The notes under the pieces were generated by a model. The model did not search any database and was not told the DNA's origin. It saw only the letters and a list, made by a program, of their open reading frames with translations. From NCBI RefSeq assembly GCF_022695985.1, contig NZ_JAAPBF010000003.1:35037-99036 (forward strand): a stretch of 64,000 nt of DNA, read 5' to 3'. This document shows, piece by piece, positions 47,692 to 57,082 of this stretch; position 1 is the stretch's first letter; each line of letters starts with the position of its first letter. This stretch comes from Streptomyces sp. NP-1717 (lineage in GTDB: Bacteria > Actinomycetota > Actinomycetes > Streptomycetales > Streptomycetaceae). The position numbers and the translations under genes were made by a program.

Positions 47692-49437
47692 TCACCAACG
47701 GGCCCTGCGGCGAAGGCTGGTGAACACATACGCGCAGAGCAGGGCGGACAACGACAGTGCCAGCGCCGCCCCCACGGGTTGGGCGAGGACCCGGCCGGTC
47801 GCCGCCAGCCAGCGGTCGACCGCCTCCGGCCAGTGCGGCCAGGCCAGTTCACGCAGCCTGCCCGGGAGTCCGACGATCGAACGCGCCGACGGAACGGCAA
47901 GCCCCTTCTGTACGAGGGGGACGACGACGACCGGTACCGCCAGCACGGCGGCGACACCGGCGCCTGTCACACGGAAGATGCCGGCCCCGAGCAGACCCGC
48001 CCAGGCGCAGCCGACGGTCAGCCCGGCCCAACTGACCACGAGCGCGGGCCAGTCCGGCGGCACCACGTCCGTTCCGCCGCCGTACACCAGTCTCATCGCC
48101 TGTGCGTCGGCGGCGACGGTGAGAGCCGCGAGCAGCAGGGCCGCGATGGCGGTGACGGTGAGCTTGGCCAGCAGCAGGCCCAGGCGGCGCGGAACGGTGC
48201 CGCGTCCCGCGGCGAGCGCGGGATAGCGGTACTCGTCACCGAAGGCGAACGCCCCGAGCAGCCCGGCGCCCAGGGCGGCGGGCGGCAGCGGCAGGAATCC
48301 GGGCCAGGCCGCGAGGAGGCCGGGCAGGGGGGTGTTGCCGGTACGGGCGAGCGGCAGGCTCAGCGCCAGGGAGGCCACCAGGACGGCGGCGGCGACCAGC
48401 CAGGGGGTCCGTACGCCGAGGAAGCGGCGCAGCTCGTACCGGAACGGGCGCAGGGGGCTGCGCACGGGCCGCGCGGACAGCGGGGGCGACAGGAGGTCGG
48501 CGTCGGACCGCGAGGGAGTCTGCCGTGCGGCTGAGGGCGCTGGCGGGGCTGCGGGTGGCGGCGGGCCGGCGTCTCCGGTCTCGTCCGCGAGTTGGTGGAC
48601 GAGGATGCCGTGCCGGAAGGCGGTCTCGCCCAACTCGGCGCAGTCGCTGCCGAAGACGGTGAGCCGGCCGCCGCTCTCGGCGAGGACCTCGACGGAGCGG
48701 CGGCCGGCCCGCGCCTCGCGGTTCACCGCGTCGGCGAGGCGGGCCGCGTGCGGCGTCCGGACGACGACGCGCGGGCGCAGCCGGGTGCGGGCGAAGTCCG
48801 CGACGTCCTGGTCGGCGACGAGTCGGCCTTCATGGAGGGTGACGACGCGATCGGCGGTGCGGGCCGCCTCTTTGGGATCGCCGGTGGTGTAGAGAACGGT
48901 GCCGCCGTGGGCCGCGTGCGTCCGGAGCAGTCCGTGCAGCCAGTTGCTCTCGCGGGGCGGGAGACCGGCGGCGGGTTCGTCGAGGACGAGAGTGTGCGGG
49001 TCTCCCAACAGGGCGGCGGCGAGGCCGAGTCGGCGGTCCATGCCGAGGGAGAGGGCGCCGAGCGGTTCGTCGCGCAGGGCGCCGATACCGACCAGGTCGA
49101 GCAGGTCGTCGGCGCGCGCGGCGGGGACGCCCGCCGCGGCGCAAAGCATCCGCAGCTGCCCCTTGGTGCTGCGGGCGGGGTGTCCGGGCACGTCGCCGAG
49201 CAGGACACCGACCTCGCGCGCCGGGTGGGCGATCCGGTGGAGAGGGCGGCCCCGGAAGTAGGTGATCCCCCGGCCGGATTCGAGTTCGAGCATCAGCCGC
49301 AGGGCGGTGGTCTTGCCGGCGCCCTCGGCGCCGAGCAGCGCCGTGACGGCTCCGGCGGGGGCCTCGAAGGTCAGATCGTCCACGGCGGGCGGGAGGTCGC
49401 GGCGGGGGCTGCTGGTGAGTCCGATGGCCTGGAGCAT
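47692..49437 (-). CDS. ABC transporter, fused ATPase and permease-like protein
   Basis: A 581-residue fusion. The N-terminal ATPase (residues 1-235) has a Walker A GAEGAGKTT, but the signature loop is GALSLGMDRRLGLA instead of LSGGQ and the Walker B is TLVLDEPAAG. A Pro-rich linker (about 290-330) leads to a C-terminal part with six or so helices (ATALGAGLLGAFAFGDEYRY and similar), like an ABC-2 permease. The substrate is unknown. Its place next to whiH is conserved in Streptomyces as I recall. ATG 49437 (MLQAIGLTSS). Confidence 0.85.
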   Translation of the reverse strand: MLQAIGLTSSPRRDLPPAVDDLTFEAPAGAVTALLGAEGAGKTTALRLMLELESGRGITYFRGRPLHRIAHPAREVGVLLGDVPGHPARSTKGQLRMLCAAAGVPAARADDLLDLVGIGALRDEPLGALSLGMDRRLGLAAALLGDPHTLVLDEPAAGLPPRESNWLHGLLRTHAAHGGTVLYTTGDPKEAARTADRVVTLHEGRLVADQDVADFARTRLRPRVVVRTPHAARLADAVNREARAGRRSVEVLAESGGRLTVFGSDCAELGETAFRHGILVHQLADETGDAGPPPPAAPPAPSAARQTPSRSDADLLSPPLSARPVRSPLRPFRYELRRFLGVRTPWLVAAAVLVASLALSLPLARTGNTPLPGLLAAWPGFLPLPPAALGAGLLGAFAFGDEYRYPALAAGRGTVPRRLGLLLAKLTVTAIAALLLAALTVAADAQAMRLVYGGGTDVVPPDWPALVVSWAGLTVGCAWAGLLGAGIFRVTGAGVAAVLAVPVVVVPLVQKGLAVPSARSIVGLPGRLRELAWPHWPEAVDRWLAATGRVLAQPVGAALALSLSALLCAYVFTSLRRRARW

Positions 49438-49577
49438 CGTTATCTCTCGCGGGGAGGGTGAGACCGCTCGGCGGCACTATGGGTACCGCAGCAAGATAAC
49501 GCGACATGTCCGACTTATGGCGCAGGGGTGCGGCGCCGGGTGTCTGGTGGTGCGGGCTCCCCCGCCGACGGGTGGGG

Positions 49578-50342
49578 TCAGACCTCGGGGCGCAGCATCG
49601 GCGGGTTGAGCACGGTGGCCCCGCCGGCCCGGAACAGCTGCGCGGGCCGGCCGCCCTGCCGTGTGGTGGTGCCGCCGGACGGCACCAGGAAGCCGGGGGT
49701 GCCCGTCACCTTGCGGTGGAAGTTACGGGGGTCGAGCGCGACGCCCCACACCGCCTCGTACACCCGGCGCAGCTCGCCGACCGTGAACTCCGGCGGGCAG
49801 AAGGCGGTGGCCAGGGAGGAGTACTCGATCTTGGAACGGGCCCGTTCCACCCCGTCGCCGAGAATGCGCGCGTGGTCGAAGGCGAGCGGCACGGGCTGTT
49901 CGCCGTCCCGGCCCGGCCCGCTCTCGTGGTCGAGCAGCGTGTCCACGGGCGACCAGCGGGCGCTGTTGGCGTCACCGCCCGCGCGGGGCGCGGGAAGGTC
50001 GGGCGCGAGCGCGAGATGGGCCACGCTGACGACCCTCATCCGGGGGTCGCGCGCCGGGTCGCCGTAGGTGGCGAGCTGTTCGAGATGGGCGCCGTTCGCG
50101 GGAGCGGGTGACGCGGGATCGTGCGCGCACAGCCCCGTCTCCTCGGCCAGCTCGCGCGCCGCCGCCGCGCCGAGATCCTCATCGCCCTTGACGAAGCCAC
50201 CGGGCAGCGCCCAGCGCCCCTGGAAGGGCGCCTCACCCCGCCGCACGACCAGCGCGCACAGGGCGTGGCGGCGCACGGTGAGCACGACCAGGTCGACGGT
50301 GACTGCGAACGAGGGGTAAGCCGACGGGTCGTAGGGCGACAT
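49578..50342 (-). CDS. Nudix-domain protein with C-terminal winged helix (NrtR-like)
   Basis: A 254-residue protein. Residues 48-70 carry a complete Nudix box ([20 protein letters not shown] then ETGL), so the pyrophosphohydrolase site is intact. The C-terminal third ([20 protein letters not shown] then [20 protein letters not shown]) is the winged helix of NrtR-type NAD-pathway regulators. It may be a transcription factor that reads ADP-ribose or an active hydrolase. ATG 50342 ([20 protein letters not shown]). Its own upstream region has TCGTC-type palindromes. Confidence 0.85.
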   Translation of the reverse strand: MSPYDPSAYPSFAVTVDLVVLTVRRHALCALVVRRGEAPFQGRWALPGGFVKGDEDLGAAAARELAEETGLCAHDPASPAPANGAHLEQLATYGDPARDPRMRVVSVAHLALAPDLPAPRAGGDANSARWSPVDTLLDHESGPGRDGEQPVPLAFDHARILGDGVERARSKIEYSSLATAFCPPEFTVGELRRVYEAVWGVALDPRNFHRKVTGTPGFLVPSGGTTTRQGGRPAQLFRAGGATVLNPPMLRPEV

Positions 50343-50760
50343 GGCGGTGATCTTAGTCGTCTGCCTGACGATAAACACCCGTTCTCGTCAGGTCCGCCGA
50401 CTTCTTCCCCGCGCTGCGGCCGCCTACCTGTCCGCCTGTCTGTTCGCTTCCCGGAAGCGAGCACGAGGACCGTGCGCCGGGACCGGGCGACGGCGGGGCG
50501 CACGGCCCGGCCGGGCGGAAGCACTTCTCGGGCGCCCGTCCTGCCGGGTCCGGCGTGCGCACCCGCCGAACCGCCGTTCGCGGTACACGCGGACGCCGGG
50601 CGACCTGCTCGGCGTCACCGGACGACGGCCCCACCCCTCCGCCCTCACGCCGAGTGCGACGGACGGGCCTCTCACGCCCCGGAAGCACCACCCGTACGGC
50701 CCGCGGCAGGTGCGGTCACCTCCCCCGCACGGTGTGCCGAGGTCTGCGCCGCTCCCCCGC
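50343..50760. other. 418-bp region between the Nudix and DUF4192 genes
   Basis: Carries the Nudix gene promoter at its left end: TTAGTCGTC-TGCCT-GACGATAA at 50353-50374 and a TGACGA/TCGTCA inverted repeat at 50366-50390. The rest is GC-rich with no convincing CDS or RNA gene; open frames here lack family resemblance. Confidence 0.5.
50353..50390. promoter_or_regulatory. Candidate NrtR-like operator
   Basis: TCGTC (357-361) and GACGA (367-371) form an inverted repeat 10-16 bases upstream of the Nudix/winged-helix start, and a second TCGTCA lies at 50385-50390. An autoregulatory site for the winged helix is plausible; the true operator consensus in this clade is not known to me. Confidence 0.35.
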
Positions 50761-52131
50761 TCACTTGCCGCTCTTCGTGCCGCGCTGCCCGCTGCGGCCG
50801 GCGGTCCGGGCGCGTGCCGCCGGGGTGCCCGGACGGGTCCTCGGTGACGGCACCGCCGGGGTCGACGCCTTCTTGATCACCGCTTTCCTCACCGCCCTCT
50901 TCACCGACTTCTTGGCCTGCTTCACCGTGGTCCTGCGCGTCGCGCGCGGCCCGGGGCCCGCCGCGGCGGCGTGCTGGGTACGCATACAGCGCCGGAGCGT
51001 CTCCGGATCCAGCCCCTCGTTGAATGCCTGGTGGAGGAGTTGGGCGAAGGTGTACGTGGGGTCGAGACGCAGTGCGAGCCCCAGCGCGACCCGGGCCGCC
51101 GGCTCGTCCCCGCAGGACCAGGCGACCCAGCCCGCCAGGGTGAGCGGGGCGACCGCGTGTTCCGCGTAGGAACCGACGCAGCGACGGGCCAGGGCCCGCC
51201 AGAGCCGTAGCGCGGGCTCCGCGTCGGGGCCCTCCATCCACTGCGCCGCACGGTCGCGGATCTCCCGGTCCTGAAGACCGATGATGACCGCCGCCGCCTC
51301 GTCGTCGCCGATGAGCCGGTCGTCCCCGCGGTCCGTGCCGTCACCGACGCCCGCGCCGGCCCGCCCCGGCTCCTGGCGGCGTGGCGGCGCGGGCGGTGTC
51401 TGGGCCAGGCGGTCCATCAGACCGCGCGCCGCCCGGAGCGTGGACTCACCGACCTGTTCGCGGCTCCCACCGCCGAGAATCCTCGGCACCAGAGCGCCCG
51501 CCGCCTCGTCCAGCGCCCGCTCCTGCTTGGCCGCCTTGTCCGCCGGGCCGCGCCAGGGCTCCAGCCGGGCCTCCATCTCCCGCAGGGAACCGCGCACTTG
51601 GATCCCCGCGTAGGCGGACGCCGCCGCCATCACGGATGTGCCCGGCAGTGCCAGCGGACTGCCCTCGGGCGGGCAGCAGCGTGTGTCCGGGCAGCAGTAG
51701 GACCAGAAACGGCCGTCGGAGATGCAGAGCACCTCGTGCACGGGGATGTCGAGGCGGCCGAAGCTCGTGCGGATCAGCTGCGCGAGCGGATGCAGCCGGT
51801 CGCGCACGCCACGGCCCGTGTCACCGTCCTCCGGGTCCTGGCAGAGGAAGGCGACGATCCCGTCCGGACGGCCCCCGCGCCGCCGGCTCCCCTCCACCAG
51901 GCACTCGGCGAGCTGCTCGGAGACGGGCGCCCACTCATGGGCCGAGCGCGGGATCCCGAGCCTCAACCGCCCGCCGAAGCGGCCCTCGTCGCCGTGCAGC
52001 GCGACGAGGACGATCGAGTCGGACGGGTGGAAGCCCATCAGGAATGGCAGGGCGTCGGCGAGTTCCGCAGGGCTGCGCAGGGTGACCTGCTGCTCGTCGG
52101 CGGGACGGGTCGGTTCGCTGTGCTTGTTCAT
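50761..52131 (-). CDS. DUF4192 family protein
   Basis: A 456-residue actinobacterial protein of unknown function. The N-terminal DUF4192 region contains DALPFLMGFHPSDSIVLVAL and a cysteine-rich SYCCPDTRCCPPEGSPL; a later helical part has TPR-like repeats (AVAPLTLAGWVAWSCGDEPA). The C-terminus is very basic (KQAKKSVKRAVRKAVIKKA then TRPGTPAARARTAGR), suggesting DNA or RNA binding. It is divergent from recQ with 110 bp between starts. ATG 52131 (MNKHSEPTRPADEQ). Confidence 0.85.
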   Translation of the reverse strand: MNKHSEPTRPADEQQVTLRSPAELADALPFLMGFHPSDSIVLVALHGDEGRFGGRLRLGIPRSAHEWAPVSEQLAECLVEGSRRRGGRPDGIVAFLCQDPEDGDTGRGVRDRLHPLAQLIRTSFGRLDIPVHEVLCISDGRFWSYCCPDTRCCPPEGSPLALPGTSVMAAASAYAGIQVRGSLREMEARLEPWRGPADKAAKQERALDEAAGALVPRILGGGSREQVGESTLRAARGLMDRLAQTPPAPPRRQEPGRAGAGVGDGTDRGDDRLIGDDEAAAVIIGLQDREIRDRAAQWMEGPDAEPALRLWRALARRCVGSYAEHAVAPLTLAGWVAWSCGDEPAARVALGLALRLDPTYTFAQLLHQAFNEGLDPETLRRCMRTQHAAAAGPGPRATRRTTVKQAKKSVKRAVRKAVIKKASTPAVPSPRTRPGTPAARARTAGRSGQRGTKSGK

Positions 52132-52241
52132 GGCTCGACCGTCCCGCGGAAGCCGGAATCCCGCGACCCCTGTGGATAACGTTATCCACAGGCCGGCTCC
52201 GGCATTCGCGCTTTGTCCGGGCCATCAGGTTGCATGGGCAC

Positions 52242-54413
52242 ATGACCAACGCAGAACGTGCGGACCTCCGGGCCTCGGCCGACTCCGTCCTCGCCCGCCT
52301 CGTCGGCGACCCCACCGGCGCCGCCCGCCTGCGCGAGGACCAGTGGCGGGCCATCGAAGCACTCGTCGCAGACAAACGCAGAGCACTCGTCGTGCAGCGG
52401 ACGGGCTGGGGCAAGTCCGCCGTGTACTTCGTCGCGACGTCCCTGCTCCGCGCCCGGGGCAGCGGCCCGACGGTGATCGTCTCCCCGCTGCTCGCGCTCA
52501 TGCGCAACCAGGTGGAGGCCGCGGCCCGCGCGGGAATCAGCGCGCGCACGATCAATTCGTCCAACTCCGAGGAGTGGGAGACGATTCAGGCCGAGGTGGC
52601 GGCCGGCGAGGTCGACGTGCTGCTGGTCAGCCCGGAGCGGCTCAACAATCCCGACTTCCGCGATCAGGTCCTGCCCGCCCTGTCGGCGGCCACCGGCCTG
52701 CTGGTGGTGGACGAGGCCCACTGCATCTCCGACTGGGGCCACGACTTCCGCCCCGACTACCGTCGGCTGCGCACGATGCTCGCGGAGCTGCCGTCCGGCG
52801 TCCCGGTGCTGGCCACCACGGCTACGGCGAACGCGCGGGTGACGGCCGACGTCGCCGAACAGCTGGGCACGGGGGCGGGGACGGACGCACTCGTACTGCG
52901 CGGAGCGCTGGACCGGGAGAGCCTGAGTCTCAACGTGCTCAGGCTGCCGGACGCCGCGCACCGGCTGGCCTGGCTGGCCGATCATCTGGTCGAGCTCCCG
53001 GGCTCCGGGATCATCTACACCCTCACGGTCGCCGCGGCCGAGGAGGTCACCGCCTATCTGCGCCAGTGCGGCCACACGGTCACGTCGTACACGGGCCGTA
53101 CGGAGAACGCGGACCGGCAGCAGGCCGAGGAGGATCTCCTCGCCAACCGCGTCAAGGCGCTGGTCGCCACGTCCGCGCTGGGAATGGGGTTCGACAAGCC
53201 CGATCTCGGATTCGTCGTCCACCTCGGCTCCCCCTCCTCCCCCATCGCCTACTACCAGCAGGTGGGCCGTGCGGGACGCGGGGTGGAGCACGCCGAGGTG
53301 CTGCTGCTCCCCGGCAAGGAGGACGAGGCCATCTGGCAGTACTTCGCCTCCGTCGCCTTCCCGCCCGAGGAGCTCGTCCGGCGCACGCTCGACGTCCTGG
53401 CGCAGGCGGACCGGCCCCTGTCGCTGCCCGCTCTCGAACCGCTGGTCGAGCTGCGGCGCACACGGCTGGAGACGATGCTCAAGGTGCTCGACGTGGACGG
53501 CGCGGTGCACCGGGTCAAGGGCGGCTGGACGAGCACCGGGCAGCCCTGGGTGTACGACGCGGAGCGGTACGCGTGGGTGGCGCGCCAGCGGCAGTCCGAG
53601 CAGCAGGCCATGCGGGACTACGCGACGACGACGGCGTGCCGGATGGAGTTCCTGCGGCTCCAGCTGGACGACGAGGAGGCCGCGCCGTGCGGCCGGTGCG
53701 ACAACTGCGCGGGGGCGCGGTTCACGGACAAGGTCTCCGGTGGCGCGCTGGACGCCGCCCGGGGCGAGTTGGGCAGGCCCGGGGTGGACGTCGAGCCGCG
53801 CAAGATGTGGCCGACGGGGCTGACCGCCGTGGGTGTCGACCTCAGGGGCCGTGTTCCCGCCGGTGAGCGGAGTTTCCCCGGCCGGGCGCTCGGCCGGCTC
53901 TCGGACATCGGGTGGGGCAACAGGCTGCGCCCGATGCTCGCGCCCCAGTCGCCGGACGGCCCCGTCCCCGGCGACGTGGTGGACGCCGTGGTGAGCGTCC
54001 TCGCCGACTGGGCCAAGGGGCCCGGCGGTTGGGCGTCCGGGCTCGACGACGCGCCGCCGCGCCCGGTGGGCGTCGTGACCGTCGCGTCGCGGAGCAGGCC
54101 CCAGCTCGTGGGGTCGCTGGGCAGCCGGATCTCCGAGGTGGGCCGGATGCCGCTGCTCGGCACGGTCGAGTACGCGCCGGGCGCGGAGGGAGCCCGTATC
54201 TCCCGCACCAACAGCGCCCAGCGGGTCCGGGCGCTGCACGAGGCGTTCACCGTGTCACGGGAGCTGGCCGGGGCCCTGACCTCGGCCGCGGGCCCCGTCC
54301 TGCTCGTCGACGATCTCTCCGACACCGGCTGGACGCTGGCCGTGGCCACCCGGCTGCTGCGCCGGGCCGGAGCCGAAGGGGTGTTCCCGTTGGTGCTCGC
54401 CGTTCAGACGTGA
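52242..54413 (+). CDS. recQ: RecQ-family DNA helicase with phosphoribosyltransferase-like C-terminus
   Basis: ATP-dependent 3'-5' DNA helicase acting in recombinational repair, 723 residues. SF2 motor: QRTGWGKSAVYF (Walker A), VVDEAHCISDWGHDFRP (DEAH and the aromatic-rich loop of RecQ), TSALGMGFDKPDLGFV and QQVGRAGRG (motif VI). The zinc cysteines are ACRMEFL...CGRCDNC. The C-terminal 200 residues lack an HRDC domain and instead show VLLVDDLSDTGWTLA, a PRPP-loop-like motif. ATG 52242 is chosen over an upstream TTG 52230. The SD is weak (AGG at about 12 bases). Confidence 0.88.
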   Translation: MTNAERADLRASADSVLARLVGDPTGAARLREDQWRAIEALVADKRRALVVQRTGWGKSAVYFVATSLLRARGSGPTVIVSPLLALMRNQVEAAARAGISARTINSSNSEEWETIQAEVAAGEVDVLLVSPERLNNPDFRDQVLPALSAATGLLVVDEAHCISDWGHDFRPDYRRLRTMLAELPSGVPVLATTATANARVTADVAEQLGTGAGTDALVLRGALDRESLSLNVLRLPDAAHRLAWLADHLVELPGSGIIYTLTVAAAEEVTAYLRQCGHTVTSYTGRTENADRQQAEEDLLANRVKALVATSALGMGFDKPDLGFVVHLGSPSSPIAYYQQVGRAGRGVEHAEVLLLPGKEDEAIWQYFASVAFPPEELVRRTLDVLAQADRPLSLPALEPLVELRRTRLETMLKVLDVDGAVHRVKGGWTSTGQPWVYDAERYAWVARQRQSEQQAMRDYATTTACRMEFLRLQLDDEEAAPCGRCDNCAGARFTDKVSGGALDAARGELGRPGVDVEPRKMWPTGLTAVGVDLRGRVPAGERSFPGRALGRLSDIGWGNRLRPMLAPQSPDGPVPGDVVDAVVSVLADWAKGPGGWASGLDDAPPRPVGVVTVASRSRPQLVGSLGSRISEVGRMPLLGTVEYAPGAEGARISRTNSAQRVRALHEAFTVSRELAGALTSAAGPVLLVDDLSDTGWTLAVATRLLRRAGAEGVFPLVLAVQT

Positions 54414-54642
54414 CCACGTATCAGAGGGCCCCTGGAGGGGAAGAGTTAAGGCAGGGATATGAGCGCCATTACCGCTCATTCCGGTCAGCAGGGCCAATTG
54501 CTCGTTGCCGCCTGCCCAAGTGCCCGCAAGAATTGGAGACGCCCCCCGCACGGTCGGATCGTCCGCGGTCCGGATGGACCGTGCCGCGGCGTGCCTCACC
54601 CGACCCTGCCCGCACTGTGGGCGCGTATGCGAAGGGAGGAAC

Positions 54643-55269
54643 GTGACCTTCGGATTCGCTCCGTCCGCAGCCTCATCGATCACGACAGCCGATTCCGTCA
54701 CCCGCCTCGCCAGGATGCTGGAGCCCGCCGAATGGGCGGAGGCCGGGATACCCCTGCTCCGCAGTCCCCGCGAGGTCGTCAGCGGTCTGCACTCCCGGCA
54801 CCGGCCGACTCCGGCGACGGCGGTCGTCGCCGTCCTCGATCATGAGGAACGGCTCGCCGCCAGCGCCTCGTTCGCCCCACGGGCGGTGCCGGTCGACGGG
54901 TGGGAGTTCCGAAACGCCCTGCTGGCACACCTGCGCCGGGTCATCCCGCACGATCTGCGCCGCCGTACGCCGGTGCGCACCGCCGTCCTCCTCTACTGCC
55001 GCGACGGCGACGAGCGCTGGACGGAGGAGGACGGGGCCTGGATGTGGGGCCTGCGGGACGCCTGCACGCTGCACGGCCTGCGCTGCGGCGCGTACATCAC
55101 GCTGACGCGTGGGGGCTGGCAGGTACTCGGCGAGGGGCGGGGCGGCCGCCGGCCCAACACCGATTCGGCGCCGGAGGATCTCGCCGAGACGGTGTCCGAC
55201 TCCACTGCCTCACCGTTGCGTTCCGGAGGCGGCGCGGTGGAGGCGTCGCGCCGCGTGGCGGCCCGCTGA
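54643..55269 (+). CDS. Unknown protein, possibly JAB/RadC-like fold
   Basis: A 208-residue protein, no family recognised with certainty. GTG 54643 has the strong SD GAAGGGAGGA. The middle (TAVVAVLDHEERLAASASF) and the end (DACTLHGLRCGAYITLTRGG) have the layout of RadC/JAB metalloprotease domains, where a dinucleotide of helix then a His-Asp pair forms the site, but the catalytic histidines are not seen. This fold call is speculation. It follows recQ by 229 bp on the same strand, hinting at a repair role. Confidence 0.65.
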   Translation: MTFGFAPSAASSITTADSVTRLARMLEPAEWAEAGIPLLRSPREVVSGLHSRHRPTPATAVVAVLDHEERLAASASFAPRAVPVDGWEFRNALLAHLRRVIPHDLRRRTPVRTAVLLYCRDGDERWTEEDGAWMWGLRDACTLHGLRCGAYITLTRGGWQVLGEGRGGRRPNTDSAPEDLAETVSDSTASPLRSGGGAVEASRRVAAR

Positions 55270-55399
55270 CCCACCGTGTCCACGGGTTTCGGCCCGGCCG
55301 CCCGAAAGAGGCAGCCGGGCGCACCGGGCGCGGGGGCCGGCACGGATCACGCGGTCGCGCGGCCCGGAGGCCGTGCCGCGCGACCCGGTGGGATCCCTG

Positions 55400-56053
55400 T
55401 CAGACGCCCGCGCCGAGCACGGAGTTGACCCGCTGCGGGTCACCGCACACGACGAGCAGCGCGACGGCACGCTCACGCGCCGTCGGCAGGACACGCGCGA
55501 CGGCGCTGTCGTCACCGCCGTTGAGCGCGACGACGACCACGGGCCGCGCCTTCGCGCGGTCCACGGCCGAGGCGTCCGCGAAGAACACGTCCTCGCCCGT
55601 GTCGTGCTGGTCCCAGTAGGACGCGGCGCCGAAGGACAGTTCGTGCGTGGCCCACGGGTGCTGTTCGCCGGTGGTGAGCACGAGGATGTCGCCCGGCGTG
55701 CGACCGGAGTCGAGCAGCAGGTCGACGGCTTCCTCGGCCGCGTCCAGCGCACCGTCCACCGAGGCGGGGATCAGCTGGACCTGGGGGACGGAAGAGGTCT
55801 CCCGCGGGACGGCGGCGGGCCGTTCGGCGGGGACCTGCGAGCGCTCCGGCGGTGCGGGCCTCGCGGGACCGCGGCCCGGATTTCCGGGACGGGGTGTGGC
55901 CGCGGACCGCGGCCCGGGAACGGGACGCGGGCCGGGTACGGGACGGGGGCCGGGTACGGGACGGGGGGTCGACGCGGTGCGGCCGGTGGCCGGAGTGGCG
56001 CGGGGACCCTGGGCGCTCTCGTGAATCTGAGGCTCCTCGGGAGTGAGAGGCAT
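55400..56053 (-). CDS. Unknown protein with PRPVPG repeats and a UvrD_C-like domain
   Basis: A 217-residue protein. The N-terminal half is proline-rich with tandem PRPVPGPRPVPGPRPVPG (about 31-49), likely disordered. The C-terminal half (SVDGALDAAEEAVDLLLDSG, GDILVLTTGEQHPWA, ARPVVVVALNGG) resembles the second helicase domain (UvrD_C) of superfamily 1 helicases, without the Walker A domain. ATG 56053 (MPLTPEEPQIHESAQG). No clear SD. Divergent from the unknown gene at 54643 direction, convergent toward it; placed next to rnhB. Confidence 0.65.
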   Translation of the reverse strand: MPLTPEEPQIHESAQGPRATPATGRTASTPRPVPGPRPVPGPRPVPGPRSAATPRPGNPGRGPARPAPPERSQVPAERPAAVPRETSSVPQVQLIPASVDGALDAAEEAVDLLLDSGRTPGDILVLTTGEQHPWATHELSFGAASYWDQHDTGEDVFFADASAVDRAKARPVVVVALNGGDDSAVARVLPTARERAVALLVVCGDPQRVNSVLGAGV

Positions 56054-56202
56054 GGGTGGATGTCTATCAAACGCCGGAGCGCAAGTCACCGGCGGGTGGG
56101 CACATCTGTGCCCATACGTTGTACTTGCCGAGTACGGCCGGGGCGATGCACGGGCCGTATCCGTCGGAAACCGGACAGGCCGGTCACCTCAGGTCGTTCG
56201 GG

Positions 56203-56913
56203 TCAGAAGTCGAAGCCGAGCTGGCCCTCGCTCTCCAGTAGCTCCGCCTGGGCGGAGATACGGATCTTCTTGAGATGGCGCCACCGGGGCAGCGCGTCGA
56301 GATAGGACCACGAGAGCCGGTGGTGCGACGTCGGCCCCCGTTCCGCCAGCGCCGCCTTGTGCACCGGCGAGGGATATCCGGCGTTGTCGTGGAAGGCGAA
56401 GCCGTCGCACTCCTCGGACGTGGCGTCCAGTTCGGCCATCATGGCGTCCCTGCGCACCTTGGCGAGCACCGAGGCGGCGGCCACCGAGACGCAGGAGATG
56501 TCGCCCTTGATGACCGTCCGGACCTGCCAGGGCTTGCCGAGGTAGTCGTGCTTGCCGTCGAGGATCACGGCGTCGGGCCTCACCGGGAGCGCGTCCAGGG
56601 CGCGTTCGGCGGCGAGACGGAGCGCCGCGGTCATCCCGTGGTCGTCGATCTCCTCCGGCGAGGCGTGCCCTATGGCGTGCGAGGTCACCCACGACTGGAG
56701 CTCCAGCGCCATGTCGGCACGGCGTTTGGGAGTGATCAGCTTGGAGTCGGTGAGCCCGGCGGGGGCCCGGCGCAGACCCGTGACGGCCGCGCAGACCGTC
56801 ACCGGCCCCGCCCACGCTCCGCGTCCGACCTCGTCGACACCAGCGATGATCTTGGCACCGGTGGTGGCGCGGAGCGATCGCTCCACTGCGTGGGTGGGTG
56901 GTTCGTACGGCAT
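56203..56913 (-). CDS. rnhB: Ribonuclease HII
   Basis: Cleaves the RNA strand of RNA-DNA hybrids and starts ribonucleotide excision repair. The 236-residue enzyme has the catalytic Asp27 and Glu28 in GVDEVGRG, the third Asp in AVILDGKHD, the fourth in [15 protein letters not shown] and the recognition helix [20 protein letters not shown] 56913 ([10 protein letters not shown]) is preferred; the frame opens to 57036 without conserved residues. Confidence 0.95.
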   Translation of the reverse strand: MPYEPPTHAVERSLRATTGAKIIAGVDEVGRGAWAGPVTVCAAVTGLRRAPAGLTDSKLITPKRRADMALELQSWVTSHAIGHASPEEIDDHGMTAALRLAAERALDALPVRPDAVILDGKHDYLGKPWQVRTVIKGDISCVSVAAASVLAKVRRDAMMAELDATSEECDGFAFHDNAGYPSPVHKAALAERGPTSHHRLSWSYLDALPRWRHLKKIRISAQAELLESEGQLGFDF

Positions 56914-57082
56914 GGCGACATCAAGGTTACGCCGCCACTTTCCCGCGCGACACCCCGGGTTCCCCGGCCGTACGTCACCACCGGCGCCGCTGTCCGGCAC
57001 CGCGCGCCGCACCCCCTCAACGCGCCCTCGGCGCACGGCCGTACACCACGCGGCACTCTCTCACCGCCCGGGACTCGCGGCG

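Noticed and set aside
50353..50691. Open frame in the gap between the Nudix gene and DUF4192 (112 codons)
   Set aside because: No SD, Arg/Gly/Pro-rich composition, no family resemblance.
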